Source: Candidatus Midichloria sp. (GTDB lineage: Bacteria > Pseudomonadota > Alphaproteobacteria > Rickettsiales > Midichloriaceae). Taken from it: 64,000 nucleotides of DNA. Location of the stretch: the NCBI GenBank assembly GCA_030060845.1, contig CP094379.1, forward strand, positions 1 through 64,000, in the 5' to 3' direction. The translations under genes were made by a program, and so were the position numbers. Each line of letters begins with the position of its first letter. Position 1 is the stretch's first letter. The notes under the pieces were generated by a model. It did not search any database. It was not told the origin of the DNA and worked only from the letters and a program-made list of their open reading frames with translations. This document shows positions 18,513-28,089 of this stretch, piece by piece.

Positions 18513-19658
18513 TTATACCTTCTTGTAAAGATCAACAATTTCTTCTCCCATTACATTATGAATAAGGTTAAAAGAAGTGGGAGCTATAGATAAGTCTGAA
18601 AAATCAAGTCTTTGATCTAAAATACAATTATTTTGCCCTATATCTAATTCATTGCACTCAATCTTTTCATAAATTCCATCAATACCATATATTATTAGAC
18701 TTGCTAATAATATATAACTATTTATACCCCGTATTGGCAAATCAATTGATATATAAAGATCATTAACCATTGCTTTACAATGGTTTTTTAAACTTGGTAA
18801 GTCTTCTGCGTAATAAAATTTAATTTTTCTTGAATTTTCTGAATTCTGTTTTAATTTTTTTGATAAATCTATTATTTGATCATAATTATAAAAAATTCCC
18901 CCAATATACCTAGTTACTTCCTCTGTTGGTGCAAAAAAGTTGTTGAGTTGAAAAATAGATCTACTGTTTTGGTAGATAATGTGATTAACTATAATCCTAG
19001 CAGGTTGTTCTTTATTGCTTTCAAAGGCCACTGTAATTTGATAACGCACTCCAATTTTTTTCAATAGATATTTCACTTTCTCAATTGTGTCGGCTGTATT
19101 AAGTATGCCAAGAGAGAAAATACCCACTAACCTTTTGTTAACCTCTAACTTCCTATATGAAACTAATTCTATATTAGACTTTTCAAAGTTGCTTTTTAGA
19201 TTATTGTAAAATTCATCCTCTAAGTCATTCTCTATATGTGCATAAAACTCCAGCTCAATCAAAAAGGCTATTTGATCAATTTCCATAGAATTCAACAAGT
19301 AACTATCTGTTCTGCTTGCAATATACCTTGGATCGTGGTTGAGATTACTATAATGGTTAATTCCTTCATGGGATTTAACCACTATATTACAATGTATGAT
19401 AATTGCATTGCTTAAAAGATCTGGAAAAAATGTGTTTAAATCTGCTTTCAGATAAATTTTTTTGTTGCTGATACAATCTGTCAAGCTATTGGGAGAGACA
19501 ATTACCGCGTTATCTTGTAGAGAGTTATTACTAAAATAATGCGCAGAACAAGTGATATCTTGGTAGACACCAAAAATATCAAAAAATCTGAACGTTATGA
19601 AATCAAATTGCTCATTCTTTCCTAGAAAAAACAATTCTTTCTCTAAAAAATTAAACAT
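18513..19658 (-). CDS. Degenerate glutamine-synthetase-like protein
   Basis: The 381 residues follow the GlnA fold but lack most of its active site. Recognisable GlnA segments include the N-terminal domain (FDFITFRFFDIFGVYQDIT at 18-36), the region HDPRYIASRTDSYLL (108-122; GlnA RDPRSIAKxAExYL), LIELEFYAH (133-141; GlnA GPExEFF), YIGGI (251-255) and INSYILLASLIIYGIDGI (312-329; GlnA ANPYLAFAALLMAGLDGI). Two metal-ligand glutamates appear kept at E135 and E137. By eye the GSGMHxH loop became ARIIVNH, the segment with NPTTNSYKRLVPGYEAP is missing, and the E-V-R of RxEVRFPD is replaced. The full open frame argues for selection on a non-synthetase role. Function unknown. Confidence 0.75.
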   Translation of the reverse strand: MFNFLEKELFFLGKNEQFDFITFRFFDIFGVYQDITCSAHYFSNNSLQDNAVIVSPNSLTDCISNKKIYLKADLNTFFPDLLSNAIIIHCNIVVKSHEGINHYSNLNHDPRYIASRTDSYLLNSMEIDQIAFLIELEFYAHIENDLEDEFYNNLKSNFEKSNIELVSYRKLEVNKRLVGIFSLGILNTADTIEKVKYLLKKIGVRYQITVAFESNKEQPARIIVNHIIYQNSRSIFQLNNFFAPTEEVTRYIGGIFYNYDQIIDLSKKLKQNSENSRKIKFYYAEDLPSLKNHCKAMVNDLYISIDLPIRGINSYILLASLIIYGIDGIYEKIECNELDIGQNNCILDQRLDFSDLSIAPTSFNLIHNVMGEEIVDLYKKV

Positions 19659-19818
19659 CTTATCTTAATTTCAATTTTATTAATTTTTTATTCATTAATA
19701 AACCATAATATTTAATTTATTAATAGTAATATATTGCGTAATCAAATGTTTTTCAAGAAAAGCTAGTATGCTTCTTGCTACATATAACTTTTGTTATTAA
19801 CTTTTATATATTTTGAAA
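19659..19818. other. AT-rich intergenic region between divergent genes
   Basis: Very AT-rich spacer separating the minus-strand glutamine-synthetase-like gene from the decayed flgE. It should contain the promoter of the former. I see no further gene. Confidence 0.4.
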
Positions 19819-21578
19819 ATGACTACATTAGGTGCTGTATCGTCTACAGCTTTTAGAAAATCAAGTTGAGCTGGATACCTTAGCTAAAATTTAGCAAACA
19901 AACATACTCCATGGCAATTTGCCGACAGTGTAAGTTGGCAGGAAGTCTCTGTTGCTGGTAAATCAAGTGGCGTTGAAACAAAAACTTTCATAGATATAAA
20001 CAAAGTCCATTACCTGTTACCGGCACTTCTAATCACGGGGATGTCACTACTTATGGGGGATGGAATGTTGGTTGTTACTACAGAAGATGGTTTGGAAAAT
20101 AATCTGTATGTCAAAACTGGATCATTTGAAATTAACAAAAATGGAGATCTTGAAGATAATGGCAAGTACCTAAAAGGATATGCTTATGATGACAATGGAG
20201 TTTTATCAGTTGCCAAATTAGTTCAGCTTAGGATAGATAGAGACACTATTTCAGAAGCTGAGGCCACTAATAAAATAGATCTGGCGTTTAAACTTAATGC
20301 TAATACAGTAGCAACTGGAGATTCTGGTGTTTTAATAAGAGAAGTGCAATCGCCAGATGTTACCTTTTTTAGGGATAAGGGTATAATAATAAATAGAACT
20401 ATAAAATCTACAATAGAGTCAACTTCTCCAACAACTGCACAATTTGTTTTATAATACTGCTGTTTTGTTGAGATAAAGAATATACATGCCACTGTGATTA
20501 CACGATAGATACTATATATACTACTAAAGTTGCTATGACTTTTTCAATAAAAAATGGCTCTCAGCCAGTTCAAAATAGAGAATTAAAAGTTAATATTCCA
20601 GCAGGTGCTAGCAATTAGATGCTTTAAATATTTTAGCTGCAGAAATAAATCAAAACCATGGTCAAGCCCTAAGAGCCAAAGTTTTAAAAAATGCTACTGC
20701 TTCTCTTCTTATTTATTCGCAAGATATTAATAATCAAATTACTGTAACATTATCCACAGATTTAAAAAATGTATTTGGAGGCAATGCCAATTTTAATCTT
20801 GATACAGGTAATATTATTGTGGCAGTAGATGCGACTCAAAAGAGGATTTGCAAGCATAGAACAGCTACAAAAATTCTATAGAAACTCATTCAATGCTAGT
20901 TTTATAGGTGAGGAAAGTGCGGAATTTAATTCCTTAATTGGATTAATGGAAGAGATCAATGATAACGCTAACTGTTCTTGTTTTGCTGCATTAGCCCTTA
21001 GTTGAAACGGCTTTGCTTTAATATTAAAACCAAAAATAGCGGGCAATGTAATCACAATAGAGGGAGATCCAAGTTAACTTAGTACAATTGGGCTTGCTGA
21101 AAATCCCGCCATAATAAATTCTCAAAACACTGACATTCCTCTTTTTGGATCAGAGTTAGTTGTTGAGTAGGCAGCTAATACTACAGAAGTTGCACCAACT
21201 TATGCTCAAATAAATATTAATGGCAAAACCAGTAAAGAATTAAAAGGACAAAAAAATCTTTTGACGTATTGAACAGATGGTTCTCCACTTAGAGAGTATG
21301 ATAGTTGGTATATTGACAAAGGGAATCTATATATGAAATTTAAAAATGGAGCTAAAGATAGGATATTGTATGCAATACCTGTTGCTGTATTTCAAGCTCC
21401 TCAATACTTCAAAAGAGAAAATGTTACATATGCAGAAAGTGGATCAACCGGAACAGATCAATTAGTTAGCATAATTTATATGAATCAGTTTGAACAAATG
21501 AATGCAAGTGCAATATCTATCTCAAAGGAGCTCATTGATGAGTTTTTTAAGAAAGGTCTAATTTTGATTATTAAATAA
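19819..21578 (+). pseudogene. flgE: Flagellar hook protein FlgE, decayed
   Basis: The plus strand opens with MTTLGAVSSTAF and, across stops, NLANKHTPW, the hook/rod NxANxxTxxxF motif. A 137-codon frame (20041-20454) has GDGMLVVTTEDG and LYVKTGSFEINKNGDL then YLKGYAYD, the FlgE/F/G core (GDGFFVV..YTRxGSFxxDxxGxL..GYxLQGY). Further broken frames lead to YAIPVAVFQAPQYFKRENV and YAESGSTGTDQ near 21360-21460 (FlgE IxLAxFxNPxGLxxxGxNxYxE..SG) and a C-terminal helical end. The total length, about 585 codons, suits a hook protein. Many stops make it non-functional. A stem-loop with a T-rich tail follows. Confidence 0.8.
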
Positions 21579-21630
21579 TAGCAAATAACTACTTAACACT
21601 TGTAATAAATGTTATTTGCTATTATTTTAA
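21577..21630 (+). terminator. Stem-loop after the flgE remnant
   Basis: AATAGCAAATAAC (21577-21589) pairs perfectly with GTTATTTGCTATT (21611-21623), with a 21-base loop and a following ATTTTAAT. It is AT-rich with a large loop, so a weak terminator at best. It sits at the stop codon of the decayed gene. Confidence 0.5.
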
Positions 21631-21748
21631 TATCTAAATATTAAAAAATTCTCTTGCTATCTTTTTCTTTTATTATAGCCTCTCTGGAGGCTGTGTGTTT
21701 ATATAGAATTAAAATTCTATGTAAATTTTAGGGAAAGGTTATTTTTTT

Positions 21749-21895
21749 ATGCTTAAAAGTTTTTCTATTACTCCTATAATATTATGCGGAGGTGAGAATA
21801 GTCAGTTCTGGCCTTTATCTCATTCCTCTAAACCAAAACAATTCATATCATTACTTAGGATGAGTTATACTTTATTACAAAGTGCACTAATTTAG
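21749..21895 (+). pseudogene. manC: Mannose-1-phosphate guanylyltransferase, N-terminal fragment
   Basis: A 48-codon frame reads MLKSFSITPIILCGGENSQF followed by WPLSHSSKPKQFISLL, clearly the nucleotidyltransferase start of ManC/AlgA (PVILCGGSGTRLWPLSRxxxPKQFLxL). The enzyme makes GDP-mannose for surface polysaccharide. The signature GSGTR is altered to ENSQF, and the frame stops at a TAG beside a fragment of the IS4-like transposase. Only about a tenth of a normal gene remains, so it is dead. Start chosen at the only ATG fitting the family. Confidence 0.75.
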
Positions 21896-21915
21896 ACCAT
21901 AGGATTGCCAGCAAT

Positions 21916-22065
21916 CCAATTTAGCTCTATTCTCAAAAAATGATAAAACGCAAGGTCAATCTCAACAAGTCTCGTCATTAAATCTAAAGGATGGTCAATC
22001 TATCAAGGTGTGGCTCAAAGGATTAGAATCTCCAGTGATGCTTATTAGAAGAATCTTCATAAGCC
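21916..22065 (+). mobile_element. Fragment of the IS4-like transposase (copy 2)
   Basis: About 150 bp nearly identical to the minus strand of copy 1 (around 8360-8500). It encodes NDKTQGQSQQVSSLNLKDGQ, WLKGLESPVMLIR and a following IFI. Both transposase ends are missing. The near identity suggests a recent insertion or recombination, followed by deletion, next to the manC fragment. Confidence 0.85.
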
Positions 22066-22518
22066 AAGCTATGACCTGGTATAATGACTAAATTTGTAAT
22101 ATTTCCCCAAATCACATTAAAATCTAACCACGATTGAGGATTTAAAAGCTTTATTATTAACCTCAAACCCTTTATAAGAATTAAAAAATTAAATTTTTAT
22201 AAATTTTTTTATTAAGTCTCTGAGTTGATTGTTGACTTGTTAATTTTTCAACTTATACTTTAGCTGTATGTGCTAAATAAAATTTTAAAAAATAATTTAG
22301 CATCTATTAATAACGTGTTTACCTTATCTTCATATACACGCAACCCTTCCTACTAAGGTAGACATGCTTTTACATTTTCAGCTCTGAGGTGTAAAATTCA
22401 TGCAATCTATAGTTGAATTAATGCGATTTCGCTGTTACTCTTTATTTTATTGATTAAATTTACTTTCAATAAGTGATGCAGATTAATATTAAAATACAGC
22501 TAAAATCCTCATCAGGTC
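22066..22518. other. Intergenic region without recognisable gene
   Basis: Highly AT-rich. The minus strand near 22070-22150 has one protein-like run (LLNPQSWLDFNVIWGNITNLV then IIPGHSLA), which I cannot place with confidence. No promoter, RNA gene or repeat is clear. Confidence 0.35.
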
Positions 22519-24645
22519 ATGCTTATCCTAACATCCAAAAGGTTTGGCATTCATTTACTAATTTGGCTTCTAGTATCAATTATTCTCTATAACAATGCCT
22601 CTGCTTATTACAATTTATATGGTGAGTGTGTTAAAGGATATGAATTTACTGATAATCCAATGAATGCAATTGTCTTAAGCCTCCTTAGTAGGACCTGTCA
22701 AGCTAGATGCCAAAAAGAATGTGGAGCTTTTTCAAGAAAAATTTATGAAAATAACGAGGAGTTGAACTAAATAAAGATATTATAAATAACTGTATGACTG
22801 CCTGCCAAAATGGCGAAATATTTAAGAGCAGATATTTTGAAACAAAAGGCAGTAAAGACAGCAAACCTCAAATAGAACTAAGACTTGAAGTTAAAATAGG
22901 TGTAGCCTGGCACAGGAACAAAAGAGGAAATTGCTGACAACACCGTCAAAACTCGTTTGTAGTAAAAAAAGATGATAAGATGAAAATATCTTTAACCTGA
23001 CTCACCGTAAATGGCAGCAAAATATATTTATGCGATAAAAATCTTCAACTCTTACTCCAGTTTTTCCTAATATTGATGCAACTAATTTTGATATTAATAA
23101 CTCCAATTGGGATGATGCTACAAATAAACAACAAGCTTGGGCTAATAAAATGGAACATTAGTGCTTTGCTGATATGTCTGATGCTGATTTTAATTCCTTA
23201 ACCAATAAAAAAGTCTTGGTAAATCGAATGGGAGACACAACTTGCAATTGGCATGCAAAAAATCCAAATTATGTTAATACTGAAATATATGTTGCAAATG
23301 GCGATGAATAAAAAATTGCGTTGTATGGAGAATACGCTTACAAATGTAATGGATCTAATTTAGCTACAAGAAAGTTGTTAATAGACTATTTAAGAAACAA
23401 TAGCATTACAGCTGCTGCTAAAGCAAGTTGTAAAAATATCTTTTTAAATTCTTTTGCAATTTTAATTAAAGATCCCATGCAAACTTTTTTTAGTTTCACA
23501 GCTGGAACCTTAATACGTTACGTAATCCAAGGAGAAAGGGCACGACCTAATAACGTCTCTATAGGTGTTTTTAGTACATCTTCCCCTAAAGATTCGTACT
23601 AGCAGTTATTTCGCTAACTAGCTGGATTTTTTGGCAGTTATTTAGTGTCCCTTTATGTTGATGGCACCACAGAAATAATCCGCAAATATTATGCAGGCTT
23701 TTATTCCCTTGAAGCTGCAGGGCTAACTGAGGCAGAAATACTTAAAAATCCCTAATAATTTTCAAGACATTTGATGCTCCATTATTTAATGGTTTAATTA
23801 GAATAGCTATGACAGCTGTCTTAGTAATAGGCATTTTAATTTACCTGATTAACATTTTAAAGGTGTTAGTGGTATACTTAACTTCTATAATAGTGCTTTC
23901 TTTATTAATAATTATTACTCCAATCATCTTACCTTTCATGCTATTTTCTGCAACCAAAACTGTTTTTAATAACTGGGGTAAACAAATTATATCTTTTGTT
24001 CTACAGCAAATAATGTATTTTGCAGCAATATCATTGTTTAACTTTTTACTGATAATATTGCTAAAAATAATTTTAAATTTCACAGCTTGCCCTACTGGTG
24101 CATTGTATATAGATCTATCCTCATTATATGAAGCTTGTTGGATACCCATATATTACCCTGTAATAGTATTCATATGCCGTGGCGAGCCAGTGCTGAGCTT
24201 AGCATGCTTTTTAATGTTGTATCAACATCTTTAACCTTCTTAATTATAGTTCATAGTAGTTACGTATTTACAACATATATGTCTTTGATAGCTTCAACAA
24301 TAGTTACAGGCTCTTCTATTAGAACTGCCACCGTAATTGGTGCTGTTGATAAAGCACGAAGTACAGCTATTGGTATCTTAAAAGTATTACCTTTAACGTC
24401 AGTGATTATGCAATGTCTGCAGTATCTAGAGAAGGCCCTGGTCAAGGATGCTCAAAGCTGCTATTTCTTTTCAGGAAGAGATAGCGACGGTGGCGGTAAC
24501 GAGGCTAAAAGAGAGAGGATGGTGCTGAAAGTAAGAGAAGTAGTACTGATGTCTCAGAAACTAAAGGAATCAGAAATAACTGCATCGGTAGTTGGGGGTA
24601 CTGGGAAGTTAAGTCAATTACTAATCTTCTTCATTTTTTAAGCAG
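22519..24645 (+). pseudogene. virB6: VirB6/TrbL-like type IV secretion protein, decayed
   Basis: VirB6 proteins are polytopic inner-membrane channel parts of type IV secretion systems; Rickettsiales carry several large paralogues. The plus strand shows a signal-like start with a Cys-rich segment (CVKGYEF..CQARCQKECGAF) and a middle part with YGEYAYKCNGSN. The hydrophobic TrbL/VirB6 core follows (23809-24234: AVLVIGILIYLINILKVLVV, IIITPIILPFMLF, VFNNWGKQIISFVLQQIMYF). Then come LFNVVSTSLTFLIIVHSSYVF and YMSLIASTIVTGSSIR (24135-24641). At least six stops and frame changes separate these parts. No other secretion gene is adjacent. Confidence 0.8.
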
Positions 24646-24676
24646 TATAGCCTACTTATTTCTCTGCAGAATGTGA

Positions 24677-24784
24677 TATAGCTAAGCCTTTATAATTTGA
24701 CTAGACGTAGCTAAGGTACCTCATGTAGAATTCACTACACTTCACTCTTTGCTCTTATATTCAAATTAAAATCCTTTAGCTATA
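24677..24784 (+). repeat. Dispersed MITE-like repeat, short form (copy B)
   Basis: About 108 bp starting TATAGCTAAGCCTTTATAATTT and ending AAATTAAAATCCTTTAGCTATA, which are imperfect inverted repeats of each other. The core GACTAGACGTAGC and CTCATGTAGAATTC is shared with copies A (5365-5550) and C (28815-28898). The ends pair for roughly 20 bp, so a transcript would fold into a hairpin. Confidence 0.8.
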
Positions 24785-24789
24785 AAAAC

Positions 24790-25276
24790 TAAAGCTACCT
24801 TATGATGGAGAAACGGGCTGACAATCAGGATGCTCTGCTCCTGCAATCTGAATACGTACAACATCTTCTTTTTCCCATTCATAACATGTATTTTTGTACT
24901 CTTGACTGCTACGTTCCTACTTGTACTTTGCCTACCTCTTTTTTTAAAATACTCTCATTCCATGATGGTGCACTTTTACTGTAGTTAAGTCCATAAACAC
25001 TATATCTATTTTTAATATCTTTTCCTGTTTTAAGGCGTATAAAATCAGCCATAATAAACCATTTTCATTACGTTTTTAAAACCTGGTAATATCGTAGCCA
25101 GAGAGCGTATTCTTTGAGGACCTGCCTTTAATGGGCATCGTATGCTTTTCTATTATTGGTAATATCTCTTTGTTAAATAGATCTTCCGGTATTTGATGTA
25201 GACGATCTGGCATTTTTTCCTTTTTAGATGATAAATATATCACAATCCTTCCTTGGTCTAACCTATTTGTTAACAC
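24790..25276 (-). mobile_element. IS5-family transposase remnant
   Basis: The minus strand reads IPEDLFNKEILPIIEKHTMP followed by IKGRSSKNTLSGYD (25276-25076). Then, over frame changes, come NENGLLWLILYALKQEKILK, IDIVFMDLTTVKVHHHG (the family's D-S-T-xx-K-x-H-x-H-G, with Leu for Ser) and STKIH. This is the DDE transposase of IS5/IS427-type elements in several broken frames; the C-terminal half is truncated near the repeat copy B. No terminal repeats were identified. Confidence 0.7.
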
Positions 25277-25442
25277 TTCCTAAGCGTTGATATGTTATCA
25301 CTTGCTGTTTCCTGATTTAATAGTCATAATCACCTCCTTAATTATTGAACACATGTACATGCTATCAAAAAAGGTAACAGAGTAAATAGTTAATGTAGTA
25401 TTTAATTACTGAAAAACAAATGCACTATAGAATGCTTATGGA
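25277..25442. other. Intergenic spacer
   Basis: AT-rich spacer between the IS5 remnant and yqgE. I see no gene. Confidence 0.4.
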
Positions 25443-26075
25443 TCATGCTGTACCAGAGTATCCAACTAAGTTGTGGTAATTTTCAATTCCAAATTTTTTA
25501 ATGATATCTCCCCACTTTGATTTAGAACGCTGAGAAAATAATAGATCAACAGATGCTGGTACTACAAACCAATGATTTTCACTTACTTCTTCCTCTAATT
25601 GTGATTGGCTCCAAGCCGCAACACCTTTTGCAAATAGTAATTTACTGTGGTTTTTTCCAGCGATATATTCCTTTAAGAAACTAACTATATCTGTATATAG
25701 TGTTATGTGTTGGTTTTCAGCAAAACTTTTTTCTTGTTCTTTAGCCAAACTCAAAACTACTATTTTATCTGAATATACTGGACCTCCAAACAAAACTGGA
25801 TAATTTTTCTTTTTAGAGGAAGAATGTAATTTTTCCATTTGTTGATTAGTAAATTTATTTTTTTTAACTACTAAGTTTTGAAAATCTTTAATATAATTAT
25901 TGAGATCTACTTCAGCAATTTTTCCTATCCTTTGATTGATGATAATTCCAACTGCACCGTTTTCATCGTGCACGCAGACATATACCAGAGATTGTTCAAA
26001 ATTCTGATCGTTTATATGTGGTGAAGCTACTAATATTTTACCTTCTAATGATTGAAATGTGGTCCCTAATTTCAT
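25443..26075 (-). CDS. yqgE: YqgE/AlgH family protein
   Basis: A UPF0301 protein of unclear role, widespread in Proteobacteria. From the ATG at 26075 it has 210 residues. The N-terminal signature GKILVASPHINDQNFEQSLV and YVCVHDENGAVGIIINQRIG is intact, followed by VLFGGPVYSDKIVVL and, near the C-terminus, FAKGVAAWSQSQLEEEV. An earlier ATG at 26093 is in frame but would overlap hemF by 7 bases; the later start gives the usual family N-terminus and an 11-bp gap. It probably forms a unit with hemF. Confidence 0.92.
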   Translation of the reverse strand: MKLGTTFQSLEGKILVASPHINDQNFEQSLVYVCVHDENGAVGIIINQRIGKIAEVDLNNYIKDFQNLVVKKNKFTNQQMEKLHSSSKKKNYPVLFGGPVYSDKIVVLSLAKEQEKSFAENQHITLYTDIVSFLKEYIAGKNHSKLLFAKGVAAWSQSQLEEEVSENHWFVVPASVDLLFSQRSKSKWGDIIKKFGIENYHNLVGYSGTA

Positions 26076-26086
26076 AAAAACTATTA

Positions 26087-26917
26087 TCACCATTTAGCAT
26101 AAGGAGGTAGCAACATCAAGATTGCTTCGATATTACCATTTGTCATTAATCCAAATCTCGTCCCTCTATCATATAGTAGATTAAATTCTACATATTTGCT
26201 ACGTTTAATTAACTGAATCTCTTTATCATCTTCTGTCCAAGGTTTATCTACCTTATTTTCAACTATTCTAGTGAAAATAATAGGCGTAGCCTGCACAATA
26301 TTCTTATTGAAAGCAAAATCCTTTTCCCAAGAGCCAGTATTCAAGTAGTCATAGAAGATACTGCCAACTTCTCTAGCTTCATTATGGTGAGGCAGAAAAA
26401 AGTAACAGTCACATTCTTCTTTAAATTTTGGGTAATAGCTGAGATCTGATTGATCACAAGCTTTTTTTAACTCTTGGTGAAAAAAATTTTTTTCTTGTTC
26501 ATCATGAAAAGCTGGTGTCAAATCAGTACCACCACCAAGCCAACATTTTTCTGTAACAATAAACCTAGTGTTAGTATGAATTGCAGGAACAAATGGAGAT
26601 TTCATATGTGCCACAATTGAAATTCTGCAAACCCAAAATACACTGTTATTCTCAGTTTCTGGTATTTCCTTAGCAAATTTTTCAGAAAGATTGCCAAAGA
26701 TTATAAAGATATTGACCCTTACTTTTCCAAAGATGTCTCCGTGCATAATTGACACTTCTCCTCTGCCTCTGCTAGGCCTATCCCAGGTCTTGTATTGGAA
26801 CTTTTTGCTAGAACCAAATCTTTTTTCTATATTTTCAAACTGCTGGCAAATAAAATCCCTTAAATGGAAATACCAACCTCTAGCTTCTTTTTTACATAAA
26901 TCTATATTATTATACAT
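26087..26917 (-). CDS. hemF: Aerobic coproporphyrinogen III oxidase
   Basis: Oxygen-dependent decarboxylation of coproporphyrinogen III to protoporphyrinogen IX, a late step of haem synthesis. The 276-residue protein has the conserved SIMHGDIFGKVRVNIF (family VxxGxxFEKAGVNxS), SPFVPAIHTNTRFIVTE, the core WLGGGTDLTPAF, HNEAREVGSIFYDYL, and the C-terminal VEFNLLYDRGTRFGL with ILMLLPPYAKW. All match the family well and the length is right. It implies local haem completion in an oxygen-respiring cell. Confidence 0.96.
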   Translation of the reverse strand: MYNNIDLCKKEARGWYFHLRDFICQQFENIEKRFGSSKKFQYKTWDRPSRGRGEVSIMHGDIFGKVRVNIFIIFGNLSEKFAKEIPETENNSVFWVCRISIVAHMKSPFVPAIHTNTRFIVTEKCWLGGGTDLTPAFHDEQEKNFFHQELKKACDQSDLSYYPKFKEECDCYFFLPHHNEAREVGSIFYDYLNTGSWEKDFAFNKNIVQATPIIFTRIVENKVDKPWTEDDKEIQLIKRSKYVEFNLLYDRGTRFGLMTNGNIEAILMLLPPYAKW

Positions 26918-26989
26918 GAAGTACTTACAAAAATTTACTGCTCTATTCTATTTAACCAATATTTTATTTTTTCCAAGCCCCTATTTGAA

Positions 26990-28060
26990 TATATTTGCTT
27001 TTTATTTGCGCTACGCGATAAACCTTTTATAGGCTCAAATAGCCTATAATTATACTCATTGACTGGAAAGTTTTACTGTGAGCATCGAGAGTGATATGCC
27101 TTAAAAATGCACCAAGAGCTGTTTCTGTAGGTGGAGTACTAATTTCAATGTTTTTCATTTCATAAGCTGTAAAGATTCCAGCAAGTAAACCAATAGCTGT
27201 GCTTTCTAAATAACCTTCAACGCCTGTGATTCGACTAGTGACTTTGGATATTAGGATAATTTTTTAACAACGGAAAATGGTACCTGGTTTATTATCTTGC
27301 CTAAGTTGCACAACAGCATATGGTCTTTCTTCTACTCTTGGATCTTTTAAAGCCAACTGGTTTCATTGGACAAAAACGTAAAGTTTTTCTTCTGCTGTTA
27401 GCTATCACTTCTATAGGTAAACAACTATCAAAATGTGGAGTATTTTCCCCCATGCCTTAAATTCTGTCTTTTCACCTTCTAAAATTGCGTCAATAAATTT
27501 ATTATATTCTTCTTTATCTAGGGGATAGTTGATATAGTCAAAACCCTCACCCTTATTATAATGAGATTGAAGCAAGCTTTATTAAAATTGATACTTTCTT
27601 TATAAATTAATTGGAGCTATCGCATCAAAAAATGATAAATATTGCTCTTGGGTTAATTTAGAAATTTCTGTAGTCAATGTATTACTGCTTAGAGAGCCGC
27701 TTGCTATAATGACTTTTTCGTGAAAGGAGATTACTTTTAACCTCTTCGTTTTTAATACTAATCAGTGGATGAACCTTAATCTTTTCGGTGACAAAATTAG
27801 AGAATAATACCCTATCAACAGCAAGCGCAGGGCCAGCTGGGGTTTTGGTACTGTTTACCGTTTCCGAGGACCCAGCTCTTTTCATCTCTTCATGCAAAAG
27901 CCCAACTGCAGTTTTTACATCGTCAGATCTCAAGGAATTTGAGCAAACAAGTTCAGCAAAGTCAGTGGTAATATGTGCAGGAGTTTGTTTGATTTCCCTA
28001 ATTTTATATAAAATAACTGGAGTTCCATTTAGCTAGCTGCCTCGCAACCAGCAAGCCCTG
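26990..28060 (-). pseudogene. trmFO: tRNA uracil-5-methyltransferase TrmFO, decayed
   Basis: TrmFO makes ribothymidine-54 of tRNA using methylene-tetrahydrofolate and FAD. The minus strand, in several frames, shows GSGLAGCEAA (FAD loop), PAHITTDFAELVCSNSLRSD, AVGLLHEEMKRAGS, PAGPALAVDRVLFSNFVTEK (27933-27682). Then follow [24 protein letters not shown] text near 27340, EGYLESTAIGLLAGIFTAYE-like text near 27170-27230, and TALGAFLRHITLDAH followed by FQSM at the end. At least five frame breaks. Gene order and content are colinear with a normal TrmFO, so the whole gene decayed in place. Ends are approximate. Confidence 0.8.
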
Positions 28061-28089
28061 AACCTTATTACATTTGCTTATCTAAGATA

